The notes: generated by a model from the letters alone, not told the origin. 64,000 nt of DNA from Thermodesulfitimonas autotrophica (GCF_003815015.1 NZ_RKRE01000001.1:256460-320459); one strand, 5' to 3'; shown: positions 18,101 through 25,207, counted from the stretch's first letter. Numbers and translations: made by a program.

Positions 18101-18658
18101 AAGTTTCGTCAGGCAGTAAGGGTTCTGCCTGACGAACTCGGCGGCCCGGCGCCCGAACTCCTTGTAAGCCTTCAGGGCCACCCTGCAGGAGAGACCCATC
18201 CCGACGAGCTCCGACACCGCGAGAGACACCTGGTAGGTCTCCCTCACCTGGCGGGCGATCTCCGGGGCCTTCTTCTCCCCTATCCCTTTGACGGTCTTTA
18301 AAAGCCCGGGGCCCCCGTCGAGGATCTTCTTCACGGCGTCGGGTCCCAGGGTGTCCACGATGGTCTGTGCCGTGGCCGGCCCCACCCCTTTGATCAAACC
18401 GGAGGAGAGGAACTCGACCGCCGCCTCTTTCGTCGAGGGGACGGGCTTCTCCCAGGACTTCACCCTGAACTGCCTCCCGAACTTCGGGTGGGTTTCCCAC
18501 TTCCCCCTGACGGTAAGCTTGTCTCCCTCGCTCACGCCGGGGACCTCGCCTAAAGCAATGGTGTCGTCCAGCTTGAAGATACCGAAGTCGCCCGAGCGGT
18601 AGATAAAGCGCCTGACGATCCCGGTGAGGGTCGCTTCGGCCTGCGCGGCCCGGGACAA
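15182..18658 (-). CDS. recD2: RecD2-like helicase containing an intein
   Basis: The TTG at 18658 has GGGAGG 8 bases upstream and is preferred over GTG 18667, which touches that site. The precursor is 1158 residues. Helicase parts: N-terminal OB and HhH region (GIGEKKAPEIARQV), Walker A GGPGVGKTQT, Walker B LLVVDEASM, motif III GDVNQLPSV, motif IV FRQ, and after the intein CQGSEF and LYTAVTRAREKL. Removing the intein leaves ~705 residues, normal for RecD2 (SF1B 5'-3' helicase, without RecBC). It is the last gene of a block with two small genes and the HNH gene upstream. Confidence 0.93.
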   Translation of the reverse strand: MSRAAQAEATLTGIVRRFIYRSGDFGIFKLDDTIALGEVPGVSEGDKLTVRGKWETHPKFGRQFRVKSWEKPVPSTKEAAVEFLSSGLIKGVGPATAQTIVDTLGPDAVKKILDGGPGLLKTVKGIGEKKAPEIARQVRETYQVSLAVSELVGMGLSCRVALKAYKEFGRRAAEFVRQNPYCLTKLDLIGFHRADAIARNLGIAPSSPFRTEAALRHTLNEALWTEGHTCLPEGELISRALELLNKEGDYVSPEQAAAVLSRMEGIARNGKVAFSWARRFEEEIARDVKRLAAAKHPKPEALERRYPVPEKENLENLIPGVTLTPDQVHAVRVALSGGISILTGGPGVGKTQTVRAVIEAFRRENPFGSVVLCAPTGRAARRLAELTGHPAHTIHKLIGMREDGAARNKNSPLDCDLLVVDEASMAGIIMAKRLLEAVPDGCRVLLVGDVNQLPSVEPGNVLRDLLDKVPTVRLTKVFRQAAESRIILNAHRINRGEMVLIDRYRDDFVLLEREDPEDVKSCVKTFVERLPYGPMDLQVLSPMRKGPLGTIELNKLLQRNRPGPRVAHGQFAYQVGDKVIHTKNNYLKGVMNGEIGVVEEIREVDGAPVLYVRYNGDVVEYTRDDLDELEPAWVITIHKCVAKDTWIWTSEGMRRIGDIEPGLEPGEVAPFTQEVGTPEGLVPASRVICIGRRPTVKITTRTGLVLEMSLDHRVLVADDLTGEERWVRACDLQKGMRLPVPRGMELGPQQELSTAPFHPGHHPKGHRNKGVRWPDKVDENLAEVLGALVADANYTDREDGRVELCKNGPWRTYIRQKIEKLFNVRCTERKTPGKAARFYFHSKTVREFLQWCGLDYVTASQKTVPRVILSSPPSVQAAFLRGLFSGDGAFTSVVVLSTSSAVLAEQVQLLLLNLGIVSKRYLLRESNDRWSQAWRLEISGWDADRFAEVIGFSNKPKMEALLRSRARKTAGKSLPKTNWDTIPGGRSVALGLREALRRRDGKNYRATRRVKKLLFQVCAGKARLTYHHVDLLLKEVFDLRSLGQPAAQLMRWAEKRWFYDEVVAIEPGEAELYDLTVPGPHCYISNGIISHNCQGSEFRCVIVPVHTSHYVMLYRSLLYTAVTRAREKLILVGTKKALAMAIRNNRPVQRYTALASLL
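15383..16741 (-). other. Intein with LAGLIDADG homing endonuclease in RecD2
   Basis: 453 residues inserted between ...ITIHK and CQGSEF, inside a conserved helicase motif. It begins with Cys1 (CVAKDTWIWTSEG), has block B-like MSLDHRV, two dodecapeptide motifs (LGALVADANYTD and LRGLFSGDGAFT) and ends GIISHN before Cys+1. All splicing residues (C1, penultimate His, terminal Asn, Cys+1) are present, so protein splicing should work. The endonuclease would spread the intein to empty recD2 alleles. Confidence 0.95.
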
Positions 18659-18807
18659 GATGATCACCTCCCTGAAAAATTTTTAGCCGGGGTCTATCTC
18701 CCGGCTAACTGTCCTTTTAGGCGGGATCCGGGTCAGGTTAGAGCGGTTATCTCTCCGGCTCGAACCTGGAACCCGGCCTCGGTGAGTTTTGCCGTGATCT
18801 CCTTGCA

Positions 18808-18842
18808 GGATGCGGCGCCTGTCTTTCTCAAGCACCAAGGCG
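18808..18842. repeat. 35-bp segment repeated at 27346-27379
   Basis: GGATGCGGCG...CTCAAGCACCAAGGCG occurs here and at 27346-27379 with about four differences. In both places it encodes the end (RLGA-stop) of a minus-strand gene plus the bases just after it. Confidence 0.75.
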
Positions 18843-19142
18843 TTTTTCTCCTTTCTTTATCTCGGCGGGTTTCCTCAGTACCTCGACCCAGGCGTTAGCG
18901 CACTCTTCGTAATTCTTGCAACCGCAGGCGACGATGCCTTCTTCCGCCTGTTTTCCCGAAGGGGCGACATAGCGTTCGCAGGTGGGAACCCGCCCGTCGC
19001 AAAGCTCCGGCAGTCTCTCCGGATCCCGGCAGGGCGGCGGAGGGGCTTCGAGCCTGACAACTTTTTTGTCCGGAGTTTTAGCGATCGCAGTATAAGAACC
19101 GTCCGGGTTGCAGTGAAGCTCGATAAATCTGTAGTTAGGCAC
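18828..19142 (-). CDS. Unknown Cys-containing 104-aa protein
   Basis: GTG at 19142 overlaps the stop of the HNH gene (GTGCCTAA). The product (VPNYRFIELHCNPDGSYTAI...) has a beta-rich start and Cys pairs (PPPCRDPE, ELCDGRVPTCERY, ACGCKNYEECANAW) that may bind a metal. It ends in a Lys-rich tail, RLGA. The 3' end and following bases match a segment near 27.36 kb. Function unknown. Confidence 0.55.
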   Translation of the reverse strand: MPNYRFIELHCNPDGSYTAIAKTPDKKVVRLEAPPPPCRDPERLPELCDGRVPTCERYVAPSGKQAEEGIVACGCKNYEECANAWVEVLRKPAEIKKGEKRLGA

Positions 19143-19977
19143 TGGCCCGCACCCCTTTCTTCGTAACCCCAAGGTCTTCGAGCAATTCCGCCGTCTTCTC
19201 CAGGAGCCACTTCCCCGCCGGGCCGCCCTTCGCTATCGTTTCTTCGAGCTTCGCGAAGAGGGCCTCGGCCTGCTTGAGCTCCTTCTCCTCCTGAGAGAGA
19301 GCCAACCCGGGGTTTTTCGCTTCTTTTATAGCGCGCTCCAGGTCCCTGGTGCTCCAGCCGTTGTCGGCGGCCGCCTCTATCCACTTCCGGGGATCATCCG
19401 TCTTCGCGGCTATTCTGTGGTGCTGCCACGAGAGCTCGCGCACGCGCGTACCCTCGTCGGGGAAGGCCCGCCAGGTGTTGACTCTCTCGCGGATATATGA
19501 GGCGGACTTCCCAATTTCCGAGGCGATGGTCTTCCGGGGCACGCCGTAATCAACCAGGGCGGCGAGTATCTCCCCCTGGCGCCACTTGCAGTCGTCCTGC
19601 GCCTCCTCCAGCGAAAGAAGAATCTGGAGGACTTCCTCCCAGGGCGGCGGGTCCGGCGGGGTATAGTCGGGCCACTCGGAAGGGATTGGCTCCCCGATCC
19701 TCTTGCAGATCTCTTCGGGAGTTAAGTTTTCCCGCCGCGCCACGATGAGGATCAGAACGTAGCGGTCGATCTTGCCCCTGTGAACGGCGTCGTGGACTTC
19801 CGGGGCGAGCGAGATCAGGTTCTCCGGGATGTCGTCGCCGCCCTGCGAACGGCGCCTGATGTGGTGGACGTGGCAGTACCCGGGCTGGCCGGAGTACTCG
19901 CAGTAGGGCTTCCTGGCCGCGTCGATCGCGCTCTGGCTCTTGACACGCTTTTTCTTCGGAAACTGGATTACACCCAA
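19135..19977 (-). CDS. HNH-motif protein with a C-terminal HTH/helical region
   Basis: TTG at 19977 with GGGGGTG 6 bases upstream gives 280 residues. An HNH domain lies near residues 25-65 (CEYSG...CHVHHIRRRSQGGDDIPENLI...VHDAVH). A later segment GVPRKTIASEIGKSASYIRERV (about residues 150-175) looks like a helix-turn-helix. The tail is helical. Either a homing/restriction-type nuclease or a DNA-binding regulator of the element. A terminator hairpin sits directly in front of its ribosome binding site, suggesting attenuation. Confidence 0.7.
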   Translation of the reverse strand: MGVIQFPKKKRVKSQSAIDAARKPYCEYSGQPGYCHVHHIRRRSQGGDDIPENLISLAPEVHDAVHRGKIDRYVLILIVARRENLTPEEICKRIGEPIPSEWPDYTPPDPPPWEEVLQILLSLEEAQDDCKWRQGEILAALVDYGVPRKTIASEIGKSASYIRERVNTWRAFPDEGTRVRELSWQHHRIAAKTDDPRKWIEAAADNGWSTRDLERAIKEAKNPGLALSQEEKELKQAEALFAKLEETIAKGGPAGKWLLEKTAELLEDLGVTKKGVRASA

Positions 19978-19990
19978 AAAATCACCCCCG

Positions 19991-20023
19991 AAAAAAAACA
20001 AAACCCGGCCGCTTTGAGCCGGG
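19991..20023 (-). terminator. Terminator hairpin in the HNH gene leader
   Basis: Minus strand: CCCGGC-loop-GCCGGG followed by TTTTGTTTTTTTT, directly before the GGGGGTG ribosome binding site of the HNH gene. Transcripts starting upstream must pass it, so it may attenuate the gene or end upstream transcription. Confidence 0.75.
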
Positions 20024-20222
20024 AGAATTTTGCACTTTTTTTGGGTTTCGCGAAAGCAGACCAGGCCCCGCGAGGGGGGCCCAGATATTTTGCACATTAT
20101 TTTTGTTTTTCAGGGATACTTTAACGCTATTCGGTGCGTCTTGCTAACAAAGCCGCCGGCCGAGTATCACAATCTTATAGAGGCCGGATATTTTCGCACA
20201 TTTTTTTTGCTTTCCAGGGACA
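20021..20222. repeat. Imperfect direct repeats between HNH and XRE genes
   Basis: GATATTTTGCACATTATTTT... at 20083-20117 and GATATTTTCGCACATTTTTT... at 20186-20220 share about 30 of 35 positions, both ending in a CAGGGA block; a shorter copy (AATTTTGCACTTTTTTT) lies at 20026-20042. They sit between divergent genes, a likely place for operators of the XRE protein, though not palindromic. Confidence 0.6.
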
Positions 20223-20369
20223 GTCTGTGGATTGTTTCCCGATGTTTTCAGGTATAATGGTTTTGGCCCCTGGTTATAATCTGTTTCAATTAAGATTATA
20301 CTCTGGTAGCTTCGAGCAGTCAATATTTTGTTTTTGCGAAGGACAATGTTTTTGTGAGGGGGGTTCTGT

Positions 20370-20810
20370 GTGGTCAAAAAGAAGAGAGAGGTGGATGTTT
20401 TCGACCTGGAAACGTTCAGAAAGCGCCTGGAGGACGCGCTCTGGGCGCGGCGCATGAGGCAGATCGACCTGGCCGAAAAAGCGGGGATAAACTACAAGTC
20501 CCTCAACTGTTACTTCAGGGGGTACATGAGGCCCTCCCTGGACGTGGTGATCAAGCTCGCGGAGACGCTCGGGGTTTCCGTGGATTTCCTCCTGGGGAGG
20601 TCGGACGACATGAACCAGATCGCTCCGGAACCGCCGGAGTTCGCGGAGGAAGTCGAAATCTTCCGCCGGGCATGCAAGGCGGCCTCCCCCGACGAGAAGA
20701 ACCTCCTGCTCCGGCTCTGCCGGTCCATGATCAAGGAGCCCGAGCAAAAACAGGAAGAGCCCGCGGAAGCTAAAGGACAAGAGCAATCGCCCGATACAAA
20801 ACAAGAGTAG
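20370..20810 (+). CDS. XRE-family HTH repressor
   Basis: 146 residues, GTG after GAGGGGGG. The HTH_3 domain (about residues 14-75) contains the classical pattern MRQIDLAEKAGINYKSLNCY and LAETLGVSVDFLLGR. The C-terminal tail is acidic and Gln-rich. It is followed 22 bases later by an ImmA/IrrE-type metallopeptidase gene, the usual repressor/antirepressor-protease pairing (ImmR/ImmA) of integrative elements. Confidence 0.9.
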   Translation: MVKKKREVDVFDLETFRKRLEDALWARRMRQIDLAEKAGINYKSLNCYFRGYMRPSLDVVIKLAETLGVSVDFLLGRSDDMNQIAPEPPEFAEEVEIFRRACKAASPDEKNLLLRLCRSMIKEPEQKQEEPAEAKGQEQSPDTKQE

Positions 20811-20832
20811 GGAAACGAGGGAGAACCGGCGG

Positions 20833-21387
20833 ATGGAGAACCAGCGAATGGAGCAGCAACCGCGCCTGCGCCCTACAGCAGTCAGAGAGCGCTACGCCAG
20901 GGCTAAAGCCAGGCTCCTGATCAAAGAACTGGGACTGACCGGGCCGCCCGTCGACGTGGAGGCCGTTGCCAGGAAGATGGTGGCGGTGCTCCGCTACCAC
21001 GACATCCCGGAAATCGACTACGCCGTGGTCTTCCGCTACCGGGGGCAGTACTTCGTGAGCGTGAACGTCTCCAACCCCGGCAGGATGAGGTGGTCCCTCA
21101 CGCACGAGCTGGGCCACATCGTGCTGGGGCACTACACCACCTACATTCCCGACACGCTGGCCGAGGACAGACTGACCGAAAAGGAGAGGAAAATCCTCGA
21201 CCGCGAGGTGGACATTTTCGTGAGAGAATTTTTAATGCCCAAGGCGTGGGTGAGGAGGGCCGCCGGGGGCGCGGTGCAGTTTAAGGACATCGACCGCCTG
21301 GCGGAAGAGTTCGGGGTTTCCTGGGAGGCCATGATGATCAGGCTGGACGAGCTGGGCCTGTTTGACAGGGCGGAAGCGCTGTTTTAA
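20833..21387 (+). CDS. ImmA/IrrE-family metallopeptidase
   Basis: 184 residues with the zinc motif HELGH (91-95) in LTHELGHIVLGH and the family-type segment DREVDIFVREFLMPKAWVRR with the third metal ligand region. In the ICEBs1 system ImmA cleaves the ImmR repressor to release the element; the same job is likely here given the adjacent XRE gene. ATG 20833 follows a GGCGG site; a second in-frame ATG lies at 20848. Confidence 0.9.
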   Translation: MENQRMEQQPRLRPTAVRERYARAKARLLIKELGLTGPPVDVEAVARKMVAVLRYHDIPEIDYAVVFRYRGQYFVSVNVSNPGRMRWSLTHELGHIVLGHYTTYIPDTLAEDRLTEKERKILDREVDIFVREFLMPKAWVRRAAGGAVQFKDIDRLAEEFGVSWEAMMIRLDELGLFDRAEALF

Positions 21388-21397
21388 GTGTTTTCCA

Positions 21398-21763
21398 TCA
21401 CCCAATCACTTCCAGCTGCGTCAGCCAGCCCGTCTCTTCGTCCTCGAACACGATCAACTCCCGCCCGTCGTCGGTGTTTGTATGCACCAGCGCCATGCTG
21501 TGGCCCGGCCGGTAGTGCTGGAAATCTACCGTGTGACACCTCGGGTTGCCGCACCGGCACCGGTCGACCACCACCAGGTCTTCGATCTGCGCCAGGTACG
21601 GCTCCGGGTCTACGGGCGGGTCGAGCGGCTTTGCCTCGCCGGTTTCTATGTCGACCCACCGGCCCCCGCCGAAGTATTCCCCTGTTGGCAGGAGGGAAAG
21701 CGCCTGGCGCAGCCAGGCTTTCTCCTGATCCGTGAGGGGTCGCGGAAATTTTTCCTGCGTCAC
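21398..21763 (-). CDS. Unknown 121-aa protein, last gene of the DUF2325 operon
   Basis: The GTG at 21763 (GGTGG ~9 bases upstream) is preferred to the longer frame, which covers the end of the upstream gene. Product VTQEKFPRPLTDQEKAWL..., with a CRCGNPRCHTVDF motif (about residues 69-81) that may bind a metal, and an acidic C-terminal half. Convergent with the ImmA gene, leaving 10 bases between stops. Unknown function. Confidence 0.6.
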   Translation of the reverse strand: MTQEKFPRPLTDQEKAWLRQALSLLPTGEYFGGGRWVDIETGEAKPLDPPVDPEPYLAQIEDLVVVDRCRCGNPRCHTVDFQHYRPGHSMALVHTNTDDGRELIVFEDEETGWLTQLEVIG

Positions 21764-21795
21764 CAAAAAAACCACCACCAGCCAAAAAGGTTTTC

Positions 21796-23226
21796 CTACA
21801 AAAACTCTTGCTCCTTCTTCTGCCGCGCCCAAACATCTGCCGCGGCCCGGAGCACGCTCTCCACACCACTCCCGCGGGCGAAGCCTATCGGCTTCCCGGT
21901 GTCCGCCGCAAACTCCTTCGCCGCCCACATCGCTTCATGAGAGCAGAAGCGCGTGAGCACCACCAGCACGTCCGCTTCCTTCGCCAGCCGCTCGGCGTCC
22001 AAGTCCCACCTGTCGCCGTGGTGCCAGAGGATCCGGACGGGACCATTTAAAGGTTCTCCGACGCGGCCGAAAGCGACCACGATCCTGCCCACGAGCACAT
22101 CTTCCAGCCGCGGGACTTCTTCCGCCGGGGCCGTGACCGGCGTCGGCTCTTCTTTGTCCGGCGCAGGCTCCTCGCGCGGTAGCATTTCCCGCAGATGCAG
22201 GACCTCTTCTCTCAGCTCGCGCACCAGGGACTTGAGCCGCGCGATTCTCCTCGCGTCTTCCGGGTTGCGGCCCGCCTCGACAGGCCTCCCGGACAGCTCC
22301 TCCCGCAGGCGCGAGACCTCGGCCCGCGCCGCGGCCAGCTTTTCCTCCAGGTTGTGCCGCGCTGCCCGCTCCTCCTGGAGCAGACGGGAGAGCTCTTCCG
22401 ACCGCCGCCGCTGTCTGTCCAGTGCTTGACCCAGCTGTTTTATCCGTTCCCACAGCACCGCTTGCGGACCACAGGTTTTTTTCGGCACGGCCGGGGCCAG
22501 CTTCTCCGTGCGCCACCGCTCGAGTTCTTCCAGCAGCGGCAGGTTGAGCAAAAGCCACGTGACCCGCTCCCTGCCGTAGCGCGCGGCCCACTCCTCGACC
22601 GGCCACTGGTCGACGGGGATCCATAGAAACTCTTTTTCCACCAGCCAGCGGTTGAGCGCCCGCCAGGCCGCAGTTTTCTCTTTGTCCGACGCGAACCGCG
22701 CCTCGGCGTCCTTCCTGCACGCTGCGGGGCTCGGGTGGCCCGGAAGGGAAACACCCAGGGAGGCATAGCCCTCCGCCCACTCCTCTGGAGAGATCTCCTT
22801 TAGCGCGTCCCGCCAGCGGGAGAGCGCCCAGGCGCAGTACCTCTCCCAGAACTCCTCTCCTTTCTGCCGGAAGAACTCCGGGAGCTTCGCCAGGCCGCGC
22901 TCGAGCTCCGCCTGCTCCTCTGGGCTGTAGGTGACCGCGTAGGGGGCGCCCCCACCCACAACCGGGAGGTCCGCCGTGCCCAGAGGCACGCGCCGCACCA
23001 CCCGGTCCTCCGTGGCATCGAAAAGCACCGCGTGCGTCGGCCAGTCTTCCCCCGCGCACAGGGGGCACTTCACCGGCAGGACGGGGAAATTGTGCATACC
23101 GGTTTTTTCATCGAGATTCTCCGGGGTCAACTCCCCGTAGTCATGGACCAGAACCCGCACTATCTTGCGGCAGTGCGGGCAGGCCCGCTCAAACAGAAAC
23201 TGGGCATGAAACTTAGGCCGAGGCAT
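21796..23226 (-). CDS. DUF2325-like protein with a long coiled coil
   Basis: ATG at 23226 (AAGGAG ~12 bases upstream) gives 476 residues. Two CxxC pairs at the N-terminus (RACPHCRK, VKCPLCAGEDW) form a zinc-finger-like module. A Trp-rich helical region is followed by a coiled coil at about residues 290-370 (RQRRRSEELSRLLQEERAAR...). The last ~90 residues match DUF2325: ILWHHGD, EADVLVVLTRFCSHEAMWA, GKPIGFARGSG. DUF2325 is an uncharacterised Rossmann-like domain. The domain combination suggests a nucleic-acid or signalling role; this is inference. Confidence 0.7.
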   Translation of the reverse strand: MPRPKFHAQFLFERACPHCRKIVRVLVHDYGELTPENLDEKTGMHNFPVLPVKCPLCAGEDWPTHAVLFDATEDRVVRRVPLGTADLPVVGGGAPYAVTYSPEEQAELERGLAKLPEFFRQKGEEFWERYCAWALSRWRDALKEISPEEWAEGYASLGVSLPGHPSPAACRKDAEARFASDKEKTAAWRALNRWLVEKEFLWIPVDQWPVEEWAARYGRERVTWLLLNLPLLEELERWRTEKLAPAVPKKTCGPQAVLWERIKQLGQALDRQRRRSEELSRLLQEERAARHNLEEKLAAARAEVSRLREELSGRPVEAGRNPEDARRIARLKSLVRELREEVLHLREMLPREEPAPDKEEPTPVTAPAEEVPRLEDVLVGRIVVAFGRVGEPLNGPVRILWHHGDRWDLDAERLAKEADVLVVLTRFCSHEAMWAAKEFAADTGKPIGFARGSGVESVLRAAADVWARQKKEQEFL

Positions 23227-23291
23227 CTGTAGCACGATCTCCTTCGCGTTCTTTAAGGGTTGACTGGCGTTTTCCGGGAGGAACTGAATTA

Positions 23292-23462
23292 TTATTGCTT
23301 CCTGGGCGACCCAAAGACCCGCCTCATCGCCGACCGCTTTACCAGCCACGTCCCGCCCGATTTCCGCACTTCATTAGCGCGGAACTTCCTCTTCAGGATG
23401 TACTGGCGGATCGTGGCGTCCGCGACGCCCCATTCTTCGGCAGCTTCCTTTAAAGTGAGCAC
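23292..23462 (-). CDS. 56-aa helix-turn-helix protein (excisionase/MerR-like)
   Basis: GTG at 23462 lies inside the last codons of the upstream gene (13-base overlap). The product VLTLKEAAEEWGVADATIRQ continues YILKRKF...EVRKSGGTWLVKRSAM, the LxVxEAAxxxGVsxxTIRxxI...WLI layout of small excisionase-type winged-helix DNA-binding proteins. A TAA in frame five codons upstream fixes the start. Its position within the operon and the operator palindromes upstream make it a candidate autoregulator. Confidence 0.75.
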   Translation of the reverse strand: MLTLKEAAEEWGVADATIRQYILKRKFRANEVRKSGGTWLVKRSAMRRVFGSPRKQ

Positions 23463-23779
23463 TTCGCAAAAGGGTTAATGTCCACCTCGACGGTCCATGT
23501 TTCCCAGCCGGCGGTAAGAAGATCCAGGGCGGTCAGGTCCTCTACTCTTTTAGCTTCTACTTCCGGGTCGGCCAGGCTGAACTCTAAGCGGCCCGGAACT
23601 ATCGTGCCATCCGGGCGGAACCAGCGCCCGGTGGCGACAACAAACCCCGCCGGCCACATCTCTTCATCGACGGCGAGTTCGTAAATTTCGAATTCGCCGT
23701 CGTCTCCCAAATCGGCCCAGCGGGATTCGGGAGGATTAACGTAAACCAACCCGTGGTCCGCTACCTTGAAAACCTTCAT
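23450..23779 (-). CDS. First gene of the palindrome-controlled operon, 109 aa
   Basis: MKVFKVADHGLVYVNPPESR..., an acidic beta-rich protein with no recognised domain. ATG 23779 preceded by AGGAGGAG; the second operator palindrome abuts this ribosome binding site. Its 3' end overlaps the 56-aa HTH gene. Unknown function; perhaps an element-specific accessory protein. Confidence 0.7.
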   Translation of the reverse strand: MKVFKVADHGLVYVNPPESRWADLGDDGEFEIYELAVDEEMWPAGFVVATGRWFRPDGTIVPGRLEFSLADPEVEAKRVEDLTALDLLTAGWETWTVEVDINPFAKCSL

Positions 23780-23791
23780 TGCACTCTCCTC

Positions 23792-23805
23792 CTACGAATT
23801 CGTAG
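23792..23805. promoter_or_regulatory. Operator palindrome, proximal copy
   Basis: Perfect 14-bp palindrome CTACGAATTCGTAG, just downstream of the predicted transcription start and touching the ribosome binding site of the 109-aa gene. Identical to the copy at 23824-23837. Confidence 0.85.
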
Positions 23806-23816
23806 TTTCTATTTTC

Positions 23817-23845
23817 AGTATAGCTACGAATTCGTAGCTCGTCAA
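23817..23845 (-). promoter_or_regulatory. Sigma-A promoter of the DUF2325 operon
   Basis: Minus strand TTGACG (23840-23845), a 17-bp spacer and TATACT (23817-23822). The spacer is almost wholly occupied by the distal operator, so bound protein would block RNA polymerase. Confidence 0.85.
23824..23837. promoter_or_regulatory. Operator palindrome, distal copy (inside promoter spacer)
   Basis: CTACGAATTCGTAG, extended to an 18-bp perfect palindrome AGCTACGAATTCGTAGCT at 23822-23839. Centre-to-centre distance to the proximal copy is 32 bp, about three helical turns, favouring cooperative binding on one face. Confidence 0.85.
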
Positions 23846-24087
23846 GGGGTTTCGGGGAGACTTTGCGTTTTTATCGTCCTCGGCGGGCGGGAGCCGGGCT
23901 TCAAAGTGAAGGCTTCGCAGGGGATCGAATACGTAAGGCTGCCCTTGCGCCTCCGCGCGTTCCGTCTCCCGAGGACACAGCGGCCCCTGGCGTGGTGGGC
24001 GCAGCTCATCACCCGGCAGACGGGCTTGTTGCCCGGACGGGTGCCAACGTATTTCCGCGGCGCTTTTTTGAACCGTTTCCAGGCCAA
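23842..24087 (-). CDS. 81-aa Cys/His-rich basic protein
   Basis: The TTG start is one base after the stop of the upstream gene, so translation is probably coupled. Product MAWKRFKKAPRKYVGTRPGN... contains VCRVMSCAHHARGRCVLGRR, a Cys/His cluster that could bind zinc, and a later Cys. Very basic. Unrecognised; the Cys/His spacing supports a real protein. Confidence 0.5.
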   Translation of the reverse strand: MAWKRFKKAPRKYVGTRPGNKPVCRVMSCAHHARGRCVLGRRNARRRKGSLTYSIPCEAFTLKPGSRPPRTIKTQSLPETP

Positions 24088-24088
24088 C

Positions 24089-24553
24089 TTATCCCAATAG
24101 CACCTCCAGCACCGGAATCCCCGGATTCTCCTCCCGGATCCTGGCCACAGTCACCTCCGGGTGAGGCTTGAGGGCCTTTACCCCGACGTAGGCCTCCCAG
24201 AATTGGAAGAGGACCTCCCGCTCTTTACCGACCACCACGTCGTCCCAGCACTTCCCGAATGCCTTCGCGAAGCCTTCTTTGATCTCCTCCGACCGCGCTT
24301 CTTCCGGTATGTCCGTCCAGAGGCCCGCCACCCGGCCCAGGGCCACCGCCACCCGCTGCGGGGCGATGTCGGGTGCGCAGAAGTAGAAGAGGGCTTCCCC
24401 GCCGCCGGAGAGGGCCTCCGCCAGCTTCCGCAGGGTCATCCCCTCCGTCGTGCCGAAGACCGCCAGGCCGTGATTATGCACCGCTGTGTAAGCCGCCGCC
24501 AGATCTTCAGACCGCACCATGCCGACCAGGATGGCGGCACGCCGCTCCGCCAT
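24089..24553 (-). CDS. Unknown conserved 154-aa protein, intact paralogue of 6213-6680
   Basis: The start ATG 24553 is chosen by alignment with the paralogue (MAERRAAILVGMVRSEDL versus MGERNLKAVLIGTVTCENL). Two blocks: N-terminal VRSEDLAAAYTAVHNHGLAV, then LSGGGEALFYFCAPD, and a helical C-terminal half ending VARIREENPGIPVLEVLLG. No catalytic motif recognised. Having two copies in the window, one interrupted by a stop, suggests a duplicated or transferred gene. Confidence 0.7.
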   Translation of the reverse strand: MAERRAAILVGMVRSEDLAAAYTAVHNHGLAVFGTTEGMTLRKLAEALSGGGEALFYFCAPDIAPQRVAVALGRVAGLWTDIPEEARSEEIKEGFAKAFGKCWDDVVVGKEREVLFQFWEAYVGVKALKPHPEVTVARIREENPGIPVLEVLLG

Positions 24554-24564
24554 CTCTCCACCCC

Positions 24565-24795
24565 CTACCCCCTGCACCGCGGGCAGGTATTGGAGCCGGA
24601 GGCGACTGCCCTGTTCAGGTCGGCCAGGAGTTTATCAAGCGACATCCCCCTGTTCCTCGCCAGCTCTTCCAGGGTGTCGAAGAGGGAGTTGCACGGGATG
24701 CAGACCCTGTAGCGCAGCCCCCAGGTTTCAAAGACCGGCCGCGTCGCGGGGTAGCGCTCCATTACCTCCAGGACCTTCATCTCCTTGGTGATCAC
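24565..24795 (-). CDS. DUF1858-like 76-aa protein
   Basis: GTG 24795 with a GGAGGAGG site 12 bases upstream. Product VITKEMKVLEVMERYPATRP, then VFETWGLRYRVCIPCNSLFDTLEELA and LLADLNRA match the DUF1858 pattern (paired Cys, TLEEA, LLxxLN) seen in small anaerobe redox/metabolic proteins. A CPRC pair lies at the C-terminus. It is followed 11 bases later by the 154-aa gene, so probably one operon with it. Confidence 0.75.
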   Translation of the reverse strand: MITKEMKVLEVMERYPATRPVFETWGLRYRVCIPCNSLFDTLEELARNRGMSLDKLLADLNRAVASGSNTCPRCRG

Positions 24796-25159
24796 GGAAC
24801 CACCCTGCCTCCTCCAGGAGATTTGCGGGGAAGGCGGATCCCCCTCCACCACCCGCCAGGCGCTAGAGGGCAATCCTCCTCCCCCTTCCCTGCTCTTCTT
24901 TCGACACGGGTTGAGAGAATCCTGCTGGGTTTTCTGCGGACCCCGGAGGGCACGAGAAGAACCAGCCCGCTTGTTGCCGACCAGGGCAGGGAAGGAAGAA
25001 AACGCGGAACGCACACGCGCAGCCAATTTTTTGTTTTTCACCGGGCAAATCAGACGAAATGCCGTTCAGAAGGACCACCAGGAGGAAGGAGGACCTCTTT
25101 CCGCCTGAACCTCTTCTGCTTCGGGGTCCTTCAGGCCAGGCCCGCCGTGACCGAAATTT
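24796..25159. other. Intergenic region between divergent units
   Basis: About 360 bp between the DUF1858-like gene and the next plus-strand promoter. Long frames here run antisense or lack ribosome binding sites, so I see no gene. Confidence 0.4.
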
Positions 25160-25188
25160 TTGCCGGTTTCTGGTTTTTATGCTATCCT
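25160..25188 (+). promoter_or_regulatory. Probable sigma-A promoter
   Basis: TTGCCG (25160-25165), a 17-bp spacer ending TGC (weak extended -10), and TATCCT (25183-25188). It would drive the plus-strand set of small membrane-protein genes. Confidence 0.55.
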
Positions 25189-25207
25189 TATATAGAAAGG
25201 ACGAATC

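Noticed and set aside
21935-23068. 377-codon minus-strand frame
   Set aside because: Another phase of the DUF2325-like gene; Gly/Ala/Arg-rich composition is that of an out-of-frame translation.
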